A DNA stretch of 64,000 nt, taken from Protula sp. h YS-2021 (taxonomy: Eukaryota > Annelida > Polychaeta > Sabellida > Serpulidae). Made by a program: the position numbers and the translations under genes. The number at the start of each line of letters is the position of its first letter. Within the stretch, counting starts at the first letter, position 1. Shown one piece after another: positions 9,901 through 18,699 of this stretch. Location: contig OX457026.1 in NCBI GenBank assembly GCA_949752745.1, forward strand, positions 72,605,091 to 72,669,090. The letters run 5' to 3'. The notes under the pieces were generated by a model that was given only the letters and a program-made list of their open reading frames with translations, did not search any database and had not been told where the DNA came from.

Positions 9901-11734
9901 CAAGTCAGAGCTACTCGGAGGTAAAAACTGATTAGCTCCAAGAAGCCATCCGCCACTGAGGTTCGCGGAGGGCTTCAAATCCTCGCTATATAACTATATG
10001 CAAGTCAACTACGCTCGCTTTGAGGCACCTCTGTGGCGACATTGCAGTATATTAAGATACATACCTAGATTTATGAAGTGTTGTGGAGTGCCCTCAAAGA
10101 AAATGTGTTGTTGAAGACTGCACATATCTTGATATTTCCATAAAAGAACAAATTCTAGCAATAACCACAGGCAGACATCTTTTGTTTTCCTCTCATGCGC
10201 ATGCGTAAATTTATGCGGAAACAATACAGAGTTGCTATAAAACAGATGACCTCTGAGGAGATCTACGTGTTATGTATAAATACAGAGCAAATATATATTA
10301 CAAAAAATAGCTCCCTCTTACTGATATTATTTTCACGTAATCTCCAATGGGCCTGCAGTGTAAACGGGTATATACAGAATCGACAGATCCCTACAGAGGT
10401 CAGCTATTTTATAACTACGGTCGAATGGCATGCTGGGTAGAACAAACCCGGAAGATCAAAAAAACATTTGACAGCTGGCCGATGCCTGTTTTTTTTTTAC
10501 CTTTAATGTATAATTTTAAGAAACACAAGGCATAAAAAATGTGGCCTTGGGTGCACAAAGGGTACATACTGCATGAACTATACATATATGCCAACATAAT
10601 ATGGATTACTGTGCCGACAAAGTGCCTCAGAGCAACTAAAGTTGACCCCTATGAGCAATACAATGTAACGCGTTGTAGCTCTGATAAAGAAATATATCAA
10701 GTATAAATAATGAAGAGCTGACTTGGAGCTAAAAACTGATTAGCTCCAAGAAGCGGTACTCTACAAAGTTTCCGGGCACCGCTTCAAAGCCTCGCTATAT
10801 AACGATAAGCAAGTCCACTGCCCTCGCTCTGAGGCGCCCCTGTGGCTACTTTATGCGTGAATCAACGACCCATAAGTTTTTATTGGAATTTACTAAAGGC
10901 CCTCAAAGTACAACGGTAATGATATACAACTTCTGTGTTACGCTTTCTTTAAAAGAAAATAACACGGAAATAACTACAATTCTCCCGCAATAATTGACAT
11001 TTGTTTGTATACAGGGAGCATACTTTATTACGTGAAAGAGAAACAATAATTTTTGCAATTATCCACCAATAAACTTTTGAATTCATATTTCAAAAGAATG
11101 TAAAAAATAAAACGTCAAATATTGTGGGTATACAAAATAAATTTATACCTAACTTTGCATTTATCAAGTGTTTTAGTATATATTTTACAAATAAACTATG
11201 ACCCCTTTATTTAAATTTTTGGTCATCTGACTTTGGTCATGTGACATTTAAAGGCCAGAATGTAAACAAACATTTGACAGGTGGGTGCGGAAGCTAATTT
11301 TTCTGCACTTTTATGAACAAATAAAAAATATACAGCTCACTAAAAATTGTGCCTGTTTTGCAAAAAGGGCATTTTATGCATCAACTTTCAGTAAATGTTT
11401 GAATTATTGGGACTGGTATGCAGGATGCGTGCATCAGAACACATGAAGTTGACTCCTATTAGTGGAACAATGGAAGGCTTCGTAGCTCTGACACAGAGAT
11501 ATACGATGTTATACAAGTCAGAGCTACTCGGAGCTAAAAACTGATGAGCAGTTACTTGGAACTTTGGATTTGTGTGTTGCCAGTTATATCTCATACCTAT
11601 AAGCTAACCATGTGGACATATTAAAATTAATAAGTCACCTCCAGAAGATAAATAGCCTCGCTCCCAGTCTCTCCAAGCCAAGTTTCAAATTCTTCAGAAA
11701 GGATCTGCGGAACCTTACTTCCGCTAGTCGCCAT
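787..11734 (-). CDS. Unrecognised multi-exon gene, 12 predicted coding exons, 3' end off the left edge
   Basis: Spliced model, 5' to 3' on the minus strand: 11734-11639, 4110-4029, 3957-3939, 3820-3795, 3475-3396, 3318-3289, 3182-3147, 3098-3049, 2739-2679, 2133-2086, 1159-1091, 919-787. All introns are GT-AG and every phase agrees, giving 243 codons plus one base and an open frame leaving the last exon. I do not recognise the family. The N-terminal half contains YPHTSEKFTVLTNEPALKVW, loosely like the YP...F.V core of RWD/UBC-like folds. Then come a Lys-rich stretch, an acidic linker (TESEMEAEDDEDQQEH) and a charged, probably helical segment (KEQELREEMKKAKIE). An E2-Q-like or RWD protein is possible but unproven. 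Exons 2, 5 and 8-12 have good splice signals; exons 3, 4, 6 and 7 are short and tentative. No signal peptide or membrane span is seen. Confidence 0.6.
1091..1159 (-). CDS. Unknown gene, exon 11
   Basis: Acceptor gttttgtag, perfect donor gtaagt. 23 codons beginning SLGLSDDESVFTTEWELN and ending in a basic run ARKK, phase 0 at both ends. Confidence 0.65.
1192..1950. repeat. Degenerate ~150-bp tandem repeat
   Basis: About five diverged copies of a unit with aatttggtggattgcc, a-rich tract, then gcaaaatttgaaggcaatccgat...aaaattg.gg.agaagcatt...gaaaattg. A single related copy lies at about 4675-4860. It carries no coding evidence and lies in the intron between exons 10 and 11. Confidence 0.75.
2086..2133 (-). 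CDS. Unknown gene, exon 10 (acidic)
   Basis: Acceptor ttaaacag, perfect donor gtaagt. 16 codons TESEMEAEDDEDQQEH, phase 0 at both ends: a strongly acidic linker. Confidence 0.65.
2396..2674 (-). repeat. 23-bp minisatellite built from a 5' splice site, 12 units
   Basis: On the minus strand the unit is AAACCGAG|GTAAGGGTACCTCCC. Twelve copies follow the authentic exon 9 donor at 2679/2678 (AAACCGAG|GTAAGAGTGCC). Eleven retain GTAAGG; one (near 2564) has GCAAGG, a GC donor; one unit is shortened to about 18 bp. Each copy therefore contains the last eight exon bases and a near-consensus U1 target. Confidence 0.9.
2679..2739 (-). CDS. Unknown gene, exon 9, whose donor seeds a minisatellite
   Basis: Strong acceptor (ccactttttctgtag), donor gtaaga. 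One base plus 20 codons, AEKLHTSNTKRCKTKGSETE, Lys/Arg-rich and nuclear-localisation-like. The last eight exon bases and the first bases of the intron are the founder unit of the 23-bp array that follows directly in the intron. Confidence 0.6.
3049..3098 (-). CDS. Unknown gene, exon 8
   Basis: Strong acceptor (ttctttctttacag) and donor gtgagt. 16 codons YMQDESITARLGDILS plus two bases that make Met with the first base of exon 9. Confidence 0.6.
3147..3182 (-). CDS. Unknown gene, tentative exon 7
   Basis: Twelve codons, YLQTWIYPINNP, with perfect donor gtaagt and a weak acceptor (atgttccaag). Phase 0 at both ends. Confidence 0.4.
3289..3318 (-). CDS. Unknown gene, tentative exon 6
   Basis: Ten codons, MEMMKFKIHL, with a perfect donor gtaagt. 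The acceptor (caaaagcacag) has a poor pyrimidine tract. Phase 0 at both ends, so it could be skipped without a frameshift. Confidence 0.4.
3396..3475 (-). CDS. Unknown gene, exon 5 (RWD-like core?)
   Basis: Strong acceptor (gttatatttcag) and donor gtgata. 26 codons read YPHTSEKFTVLTNEPALKVW followed by AEELNK. The composition is typical of a conserved coding exon; phase 2 in, phase 0 out. Confidence 0.6.
3795..3820 (-). CDS. Unknown gene, tentative 26-nt exon 4
   Basis: Acceptor tccatattag, donor gtaagc. In the model frame it reads AVTGAQRF and its final base completes a Tyr codon with exon 5. Confidence 0.4.
3939..3957 (-). CDS. Unknown gene, tentative 19-nt exon 3
   Basis: Placed because it alone restores phase between exons 2 and 4. 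The donor gtaagg is good; the acceptor (gaaatag) lacks a pyrimidine tract. It reads E-CPVSM-Q across its two junctions. A longer exon using another acceptor is possible. Confidence 0.3.
4029..4110 (-). CDS. Unknown gene, exon 2
   Basis: Acceptor tttcattacag, donor gtaaat, 27 codons plus one base. It reads NEDSEEKGIKLLMLLAGEYE then FELKCPI. The acidic start and alternating hydrophobic strand look like folded protein, not a chance frame. Confidence 0.6.
5070..5580 (-). repeat. Three tandem ~145-bp copies of a dispersed repeat
   Basis: Copies at about 5090-5220, 5221-5345 and 5388-5520 share ttcagctgggccaatgtcc, ggctcatttacaatacc and gcttgagtgtgttaac. Their reverse complement matches dispersed copies at 43.4 and 49.0 kb. 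The block ends with gacagacggatagacaaacgg and cccccggcgaggg. Confidence 0.8.
5690..6180. repeat. Degenerate ~110-bp tandem repeat, 4-5 units
   Basis: Units share tgcaatcaagtaa, then cactgctg, then ttttcaa.cctgtgatcgtagag. A G-rich tract (6198-6292) follows. No gene is seen. Confidence 0.75.
6715..7130. repeat. Degenerate tandem repeat with calculated ~120-bp spacing
   Basis: Three or four diverged units contain gaaa.t.taggtcaaagttcagatcac..agttaacct and a ..atgaggtcaaaatc segment. The rest of 4.3-7.5 kb shows only AT-rich sequence in the long first intron of the minus-strand gene. Confidence 0.55.
7500..7740 (-). repeat. Diverged copy of the 8.4-11.5 kb repeat family
   Basis: Contains a version of the cattaatgccgga...gttgacccctattag..gaacaa segment also seen at 8500, 9840, 10,640 and 11,450. 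Partial and diverged; no coding evidence. Confidence 0.55.
8380..9190 (+). repeat. Left arm of a large inverted-repeat pair
   Basis: About 800 bp from agagctgtctcggagct to ggcttt.aagcggtg that match, in reverse complement, the block at about 10,745-11,545. Shared landmarks include gtcacgtgaccaaagt, cacgtaataaag and caataaaaacttatgggtcgttga. It has no long open frame, so it is probably a non-autonomous element. Confidence 0.8.
9190..10040 (-). repeat. Third copy of the same repeat, internally deleted and split by a MITE
   Basis: 9190-9397 and 9760-10,040 are minus-orientation parts of the repeat (ctcactaaaaactttgcctgtttt; gttgacccctattagtggaac), interrupted by the MITE at 9398-9758. Confidence 0.75.
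9398..9758. mobile_element. TA-target MITE, about 360 bp (family 1, copy 1)
   Basis: Terminal inverted repeats GCCAAATCACACTTTGGGTG / CACCCAAAGTGTGATTTGGC. The flanks gggcaTA and TAttgggcatg match the uninterrupted repeat gggcatattgggcatga (reverse complement near 8570-8595), so insertion duplicated TA. Subterminal motifs accgggtaaa and aaagaaatgatag recur in copy 2. It has no coding capacity. Confidence 0.85.
10745..11545 (-). repeat. Right arm of the large inverted-repeat pair
   Basis: Reverse complement of 8380-9190, with small indels, ending about 100 bp from exon 1 of the minus-strand gene. The 1.55 kb between the arms contains the third copy and unique DNA (10,050-10,560). Confidence 0.8.
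11639..11734 (-). CDS. Unknown gene, exon 1 (start codon)
   Basis: ATG in a fair context (cgacATGGCG) opens 32 codons beginning MATSGSKVPQILSEEF and ending IYLLE, then a gtgact donor, phase 0. The next acceptable phase-0 acceptor found is about 7.5 kb away at 4110. An unseen exon in between is possible. Confidence 0.55.
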
Positions 11735-11839
11735 GTCGAAATGATAACTAGCCGTAAATCAACTCTACATTTGACCATCACCCAATAAACATCAATGATG
11801 AAAAAAACCAGCTTCGTTTCACGCGTAAGATACATTTTC

Positions 11840-13140
11840 TTCTATTTATCTTGAAACACTCCTGTCACTGGACTAAATTGCATTGCTTAAAAAGTGATAT
11901 TTAATAAATTATCTAAAACTCAGAACCCCGGGGAATAATATAATTGTAATAAAGATTAATGTGGCGACACAAAACCTTTTCCCTGATTTATTTCTTCATA
12001 AATCATATATTTTCCATGTTGCATTCTAAATCTCACTGCTAATGCTTTTTAGAAAAAGAAGGATAAACAAGGAAAAGAGTAAAAATATGACTCCTTCATA
12101 CATTAATTAGTTGAAAAATATGATGTAATTTCAAATTGAAGGCCATGATACAGTCTGTTCATTTAAATATATTTGTGCTAAAATTTCCCTACGCGAAAGT
12201 TAGATTTACAGGTTAACCAATAACTTAATTCAAAAACGTAGGCCAGTAGTTTTGCTGCAATACATCTAGCAAAAAGCTAAGCCAGCGGTTTTCTAAATGT
12301 AATCCAACGGGTTAACTAATGCACAAAAGTTAACGAAGGTTTAACCTTTTGGTTTAAACGAAAAAAGTAAGCCGTACTATTGAGGTTGACTAACCAAAGC
12401 TTAAACTACAAAATAGCGACCACTAGATATAACTGAACATAAGAAAGACTCAAGGCTAGAGATATTTTCCGTGCAAGAACCTTTAAAAAGCGAGTGGCTC
12501 CATTTGCCATGCATACACGGCATGAAATTATTAGTCTGAGGATGCAGCATATATTTTTTTACTCTAAATAATTAAAGATGACATTAGGGTTTCAACTTTT
12601 TGATTCGTTCTAGAAAAATTTAATTTTCGGTAACTTTACAGTTTCTTGCAAAGGGACTCATTTCAAATTGCATTAGCCGATAACCTGGTAAAATCCCAGT
12701 CTCCCGTCAACCGAATGAATGGCAAGTTTGATCAATCGTTTGCATTAAAGTCCCACAGTGTATCAGATATTCAATGACTCAAAATCAACAAAATAAAAAA
12801 ATAGTTTCACGACATAGCCGGTTACATGGACTAATTGACTGTACTCAAATAATGGCACAGCGTTTCATGAACAATGAAGTCTCTTTAGTCAGAAAAGGAT
12901 ATCATCGCACTAGTGTGTAGGCGACTGCTGTACGAAACTACGAGTGTGCTTCAGTTTATGCACAACGTACAGGCGGAAAACACCACAGCGCTATTTTACA
13001 TTATACGATGCCCATCAGAAAGGAAATTTAGGAGGAATGTTATTAGAAAGCCAGTGACCAGATGACAAGAGTTCGATTGGGAAATCAGACACTGATGCTT
13101 CTATGAAATCAAGCAAGCGAAAACTCAGTCCGTAGCTGGT
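11840..13140. other. AT-rich interval, nothing recognised
   Basis: Upstream of the minus-strand gene's first exon. Short frames only, no repeat array and no clear promoter motif. A promoter and 5' UTR for that gene are expected here but cannot be placed. Confidence 0.6.
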
Positions 13141-15022
13141 AACTTGCTGCGGTAAGATTGTTGTCTCCAGGGTTGTACCTCGTTGATCCCTATCAGGTGG
13201 ATGTCACATCGGCGATGAGGGCACAAACTGTGAGAGTAACACCAACTGTGCATGCGCCTCTTCAATATGTGATATCGCTGTTGTATTCTATTGCAGGTGT
13301 GTATTCCTTATTTAGTGTCTTAACAAGGGAAATAAACTAGGATGTACAGGTAATGAGTACTCCAGATGTCAATATTCCTTCCAGCACGCAGCCCTAAATC
13401 GTATTAGCAGAGCAACAAAGTTTTGCAGAAACAGAAGAGGTTCGTAATGCAAAGAAGAAATAAAGGTACTTGGTAGTCTGCGTCAAAGACGGGGTTGGCA
13501 GTTTCAGCCACATTGATCGTTAGCGACTGGAACATGGAACCGGAGGCTCCAACTGCGACCCAACCGCCTCCTCCAAGGTTATTTGCACATACAAAACCAT
13601 TGAAGAAGAAACAGTAATCCTAAGATTCGCCCTCTTGCGAAGAGGAACAGGAAAAGTTGAACGAATCCGAGCTTCTCCCACATCCGTTTCTTCCTGAACA
13701 TTAATTGTCGAAGCCGACCCCTTGGCAGGTTACTACATAAGCACCATCTCCGTCACCTGCTCCGCATTTGCGGTCAACCGCGGCAGCATGACAGTAGCTG
13801 ATCAGGCTTCGCTATGCTTCATATCACCTAAAAATTACAGACCACTTCTATCGGTAAGCAAGGGCACAAGGGCCCAACGATTGATACTTTGCAGGATGAG
13901 TGGAATGATGGCCTTCAACGAACTATCCGTTTAGAGGTATCATTGGGTTCAAAGAGGAGAATTCGTCTGCGTTATTGACGGTGTCTAATCCGCAAATGAT
14001 GAGGCCGTCTCTGTATCTTGCTGCTTAGTCACAGCTGCAAACCGAGAGAGGATTTTGTGGGTCTATCCACAAAATGTTGTGTAGTGAATGCATTCCGGGC
14101 AAGGTTCAAAGACTTGCAGTTAATTTAGCTTCAAAACTACGCCATTGTTAGTCTCTTGCCTACTCAATATCGACCCTGTATTATCCAATATCAATCTGGA
14201 GTCGAGTTTGCTGCTAGTAGGAAGAGACTCAGGTTTCTCAAAGAAATTACGCTCGAGAGCCTACGCACATTCTCGTTCCAGACGTTGCACAAGTCTGTTG
14301 CGCCATACATTTATTCACTGTTTTATCGTCATTTCGAGTCCATCTTTGCAGAATCTGAACGCTAACTGACTGTCGAAAGTAAACTGCCGCACACAAATAT
14401 GAGCACAGAGGACACCCGCCTCCAAGAAGTGATCAGTGTCTTACATGGTATCAACATCGCAGGTCAAGAAGCCCAAGTTGGAGACAAGAGAGTAGGTTGC
14501 AAGCAATTAAGGTATCCGTCAGAAATCGTGCTGCGATTTCGTCCAAATATTTTAAATTCTTATGAACAGCCGGTTTCTCAATTACGCAAAGCAATAGCTA
14601 ATGTGCCGTGAAGAAAGGTTAAAGAATATTTGGCAACCTTAGCAATTATTCGGGATCTCAAGCCGGTACTCCGCTGACTGCGATGAGAGTACCCTTTATC
14701 GTTGCCAAATGACCTGTCTTGCCAGCAAACTCTTCCTTCGATTACCAAGCTTCCAGATCCTTCTTTAATCACGTCGTACCAGGACCAGGCATGCAAGCAA
14801 CTGGTTCAAATACGATTATGGAAGAACAGCTAGACAAAAAAAGCCATAGATACGATGCCTAAGAGCACTCATGGTTTTTAAATTGCGTCTTTATTGTGCA
14901 GTTGGTCTCTAGTCCTAGGCTGGGCACAACGCATTCCGTTCTTATACCTCAAGTCGTTCAAAACGGACACTCAACATTTCTTCAAAGTCAGATCATATGG
15001 GCCATCTCAGTGACTCTTTCTA

Positions 15023-15304
15023 ATGCTTATCTTCTCAAATGCACAAGTTCACTCGCCGGTATCTATGCATCAAGAGAGGGGGTGTAGGTTATTGGTTTCT
15101 CGCCTTCCCATTCGGTTGTCGACTGTGACATTTGTGTTCACTCAAGTTAAAAAGGTCATCAAACGCCAGGGCGGAGAGATGGAGTTGCTCATTTTCCGAT
15201 ATTTCGACGATTCGCTGTTGATAAGTAGTTACAATGACGACCTGCTATGCCCTCGGCCTGTTGGCCTACAGTGGTGTTGTTCACATTTCTGCTCTCATCG
15301 ATAA
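15023..15304 (+). pseudogene. Reverse transcriptase fragment
   Basis: Contains LPIRLSTVTFVFTQVKKV, resembling the LPFGLS...F segment of DIRS/Ngaro RTs, and then RYFDDSLL at 15,197-15,220, the catalytic xFDD box. The upstream motif A is degraded (a frame overlapping 14,990-15,050 reads VTLSNAY where an Asp is expected). Frameshifted on both sides, so not functional. Confidence 0.5.
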
Positions 15305-15612
15305 CGCCGAAGGTTCTCACGAAAATTTGCAGAGAGGCCAGAATACCGGTTAATGGTGGGTTAATCGTGGGTCCGGGTCTACCAAAACTGCCTTTGTTTC
15401 TTTACTGCTGCGGTTACTGTGCGTCAGGATTCTCCGAAATTCCATGGAGTGTGGCAGTCTGAGGTAACCTCACTGGGAAATTTGCACCCAAATTGTCGGT
15501 TGTGTCGGTTCAGTCTTTGTTGCACAAGTTTTCCTTCATGAGAAACAACGGTTTTTCTCAGAGAGTTTTTTACATAATGGAATGAGCTCTTAAGGGCCCT
15601 ATTTTCGCGCTG

Positions 15613-15915
15613 GTGACTTTTGGGTCCTGTTGCGTAGACAAAGGCATGGCTGTGGCGGCCACGGTGGTTGCAGTCACCGATTTCTTTGTTCACTTCTTTG
15701 AGGTATGGAAGGTCGATCATGATGTAAAGAGCTCTGATGTTTATCCTGAATATGTTTTGTCTGCATATGATGTGTTGTCAGATTTGCTCAGATCCTTTGA
15801 TACTAGCCGAAAGAACAGTGGTTTCTTGGAAATTGTCCCTGTTATGAAATATCTCACTTCTCTTAAATATTGCAGAACACAGTTAGTCAGGTTAATGATT
15901 TATGGGAGGCGTTGA
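15613..15915 (+). pseudogene. Tyrosine-recombinase N-terminal-like fragment
   Basis: Reads VTDFFVHFFEVWKV ... LSDLLRSFDTSRKNS ... PVMKYLTS, resembling the helical core-binding region of retrotransposon tyrosine recombinases. No catalytic R-H-R-Y region is visible downstream. Assignment rests on recalled family pattern and is uncertain. Confidence 0.4.
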
Positions 15916-16069
15916 TCTCAAAACCATTACCTTCTTTTCTGGGCAAGACGCATATTGCGACCAGAGTTTCGGTACAAAGCTGCCAGTTTGTGTAAAAGTA
16001 GTAGAATCGATACCGTGTCGCTATGCCCCGTCTCCCTCCTGCACCCGAAGTAATTATCATAGCACGTTG

Positions 16070-17460
16070 CACTTTATTTCATTCATGTGTATCATTACAG
16101 CAGACCTTTCTAAAGCATATATTAAGGTGTTTCTTTTAAGCAGCTGTCACTCTCACTGTCACAATGTCAATGACAGGATGTTTATTTTGCTAAATCTGTC
16201 AACTTACCACGTGTTTATTACGTGTATGCAAATTAGCTTGTGTAGACAGTTTTGTTTCTGTTTAGATCAAACCTTCACCTTGTTTATAACCGCGAACATG
16301 GCACAAAGGTAATATGGCAAAGTCAAAACTTCAGCAGTAAATGTTATTTTTCAATGTTTCTAAGACTGATATATTGTGTTGACCAAGATTGTATATACAA
16401 TCAGTGATTACAAGTTCGAAAATTTTCCTGCAAGTATGTAAAAACATTTATCACCTCATTTCGCCCATCAGCATGGTTGAAATTCTTGATGTTCAACTTA
16501 CGAACAATTAATTTGAAATATCAAGACGGATGTCTTGTAGAGGCTATCCTTGCGAAGCCGAATATAACATTTTGGAACAAGGGTCAGAGGAAGGTATAAG
16601 AAAGCTCTCAATTACACAACACCCGTCTGCGACAGTTCATTCAACTAGTTAAGCTTAGTTTCAAGATGTGTTTGATAATGTTATTATTATGTTGTTGTTC
16701 TTGATTTGCTTTAAGTCATGTTGTTCTTGCATTATTTTTTTTTCTAATCCAGTTCCTTAGTTTTTCATTAGTCGGTGTGGTAGAGTAACACACCCCCAAA
16801 AGGCGTCAAAATATACAGCGTACAGATGATAAATTAATTTGTGAAGCCTAATCCATGTAACAGCTACAGTTCTGGTGACGTCATATTAAGCTTTAACATA
16901 TAATTTTTCCACATGTAGATGAATTTGTGAAGATACAATATGGCCAGAAAATTTTTTGTTTTCTTCTCTTCAACCAAAGCAGAACTCATGGCCAGGCATC
17001 CGATGTGATGCGAATTCCAGGTAAATTAATTTTTTCATAAAGCAGCATGTCGGTACAGGCAGTGACAGGAGAGAAGCTTAATCATTGAAACATTTTTAAC
17101 ATCGACAGTCTAGTTCTTAAAGGTGTCATGCAACTTCAGTTTGTAAAATTTGACATTTCAAAAATTTATAAGTCTATTTAAAATGTTCTGTGCAGGAACT
17201 GAAAAAGGATTGAGCTCGGCGTCAAGCACCTCAACAGAACTTCAACAGGAGGAAGAAGGAGAAGTCGGATATAAAGGTGCTTACACTGAAAAGTGCAAAT
17301 TTCGGTGTTAAATTGGCAAAATTTTTAGAAGTTCAATTTCTAAAAATACGAATGTTCTACTTGTCTTAAATATAAACATTGTCGTAGCTTTAATTTATAT
17401 TTATGGGCATCAAAAGTAAAATAAGTAGCAACTAGTATTGCATCCATAATTTTTTAAATG
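16070..17460. other. AT-rich spacer, possible exon of the Harbinger accessory gene
   Basis: Mostly AT-rich. At 17,196-17,275 an acceptor (ttctgtgcag) and a possible donor (ggtgct) enclose an acidic frame (TEKGLSSASSTSTELQQEEE), which might be an upstream exon of the Myb-like gene, but the phases could not be joined. Confidence 0.3.
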
Positions 17461-17467
17461 TTTTGTT

Positions 17468-17689
17468 ATGGGGAAAAAAAGATGGTCATCTACGCCAACA
17501 GACGTCCTCCTGGATCTCATGGAGGATCTGGACAACTCCTTCGTCTCAAAGGAGATCTACGTCGATATCTCACAGCACGTTTTTGGTAAAGGTTATTCTG
17601 TGACAGCGAAGGTGGTGGAGAATAAATGGGGGAACATGACTCGGCAATATAGAGCCGATTTGGCCCGAAAGGAGAAAAGCGGGGCGTAG
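17468..17689 (+). pseudogene. Myb/SANT-like DNA-binding protein of a Harbinger element, fragment
   Basis: 73 codons: KKRWSSTPTDVLLDLMEDL, then YSVTAKVVENKWGNMTRQY. The Trp at the start, the LL-LM helix and the venKW...Y third helix fit the trihelix/MADF-like domain of Harbinger accessory proteins. The frame stops at 17,687 and no second half is found in the same frame. Confidence 0.6.
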
Positions 17690-18165
17690 TTCCAGCGAAC
17701 TATAGTTTTCGACCAGATTAGAGAATCGCAGGCTGCCACAGGCAAGACATTAAACATGTATCAACAATGGGCTCTGGCGTGAAGAGTCATCAGGAAGCCA
17801 ACACAATCACGGATATGCAACTTCTCCAAGTAGATGTCGCTCCCCGCATAGTCTAGCACCGGACTCCGACAGTAGTGGTGCAGCAAACACACGAGCATCT
17901 TTGCCAGGCCATCCGTTATAAACATTGATGAATCGAAGATCCTCTCGCACTACACCTTGAAGTCAATAAATGTATACAAGTTTGCCATCGGGTAACATAA
18001 CTGAGCTATGAAATTAAGAAATTCTTACTGCGAATGCCATCATGTCATTTAATGTAAAATTTTTAAACGTTTATTATTTTAAAATGTAAACAAAGAATCA
18101 AAATACAAATATGTCGACCGTGGTTTGCGAAATTACTGTCATTAAACAGGTAAACAGGAAACATT

Positions 18166-18354
18166 TCACTTTATTTCTTCTTTCAGTGGCATCATACATA
18201 CCCAGCAACTGGAACGAGTAGAATCCTTACGATTGTAGTATTCCTGGCATCGCTCACTGTGGGCCCCATCTATAAAGCCTACGTCTCCAGGAAATCCATG
18301 AAGCTGTGAAACGTTTAAGGTATTATGGCTATTAATAAGAAATTTTAAAAGCAA
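18166..18354 (-). pseudogene. Harbinger transposase, central fragment
   Basis: Reads LHGFPGDVGFIDGAH, matching the block around the first catalytic Asp of the DDE_Tnp_4 family, then QEYYNRK. An acceptor (gtttcacag) precedes LHGFPG, suggesting an intron between this and the upstream fragment. The second Asp and the Glu are not visible, so it is a fragment. Confidence 0.65.
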
Positions 18355-18425
18355 TCTCCATTATTAAATTAGAACTACAATTTAATGTGTGATATAGTTC
18401 TATTAAAATATAAATAGTGTACTTG

Positions 18426-18683
18426 TTAAAACATGTTTGACATTTGCCTTGCTTCATCTTCCGTCGGCCACACTACAACTGTGTCCAAAAGATGTTCATA
18501 TGTCAGTTTTAGCAATGTTTGAACCCTGTGAAGAGTTGTTGTCTCGTTGACACCAAATAAAGTAGCTATTTGCAGAGAGTAGATGAGGATGCCATATACC
18601 AGAGCATTACTGATACTTTGGTTTCCGGGGAAACCTGAATAAAGCTGGTGAGGACACATCTTATGAGTGATGTGGTCAAACAT
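18426..18683 (-). pseudogene. Harbinger transposase, N-terminal fragment
   Basis: 85 codons including SISNALVYGILIYSLQIATL, then LFGVNETTTLHRVQ and VVWPTEDEARQM. This is the helix-turn-helix region (FGVs.sTv..rv) and WPt..e block that precede the catalytic domain in Harbinger transposases. A stop before the next fragment breaks the frame. Confidence 0.6.
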
Positions 18684-18699
18684 GCAAAAACTAAGCCAA

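Larger units (their letters stand above)
13150..16060 (+). mobile_element. Probable DIRS-like retrotransposon relic
   Basis: GC content rises here relative to the flanks. A reverse-transcriptase fragment lies at 15,023-15,304 and a recombinase-like N-terminal fragment at 15,613-15,900, in the order expected for tyrosine-recombinase retrotransposons. 13.15-14.9 kb may hold the gag and upstream RT but is too decayed to assign. No terminal repeats were found, so the ends are approximate. Confidence 0.45.
17400..18690. mobile_element. PIF/Harbinger transposon relic
   Basis: A Myb/SANT-like DNA-binding frame on the plus strand and a transposase relic on the minus strand, convergently arranged, as in PIF/Harbinger elements, which carry these two genes. 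Terminal inverted repeats and TWA target duplications were not found. Confidence 0.6.

Noticed and set aside
11388..11594. Recurring frames with ATKPSIVPLIGVNF (also near 8,480 and 9,850)
   Set aside because: They track the non-coding repeat family; copies are interrupted in different places and resemble no protein family.
15424..15720. 98-codon minus-strand frame
   Set aside because: Antisense shadow of the retrotransposon relic.
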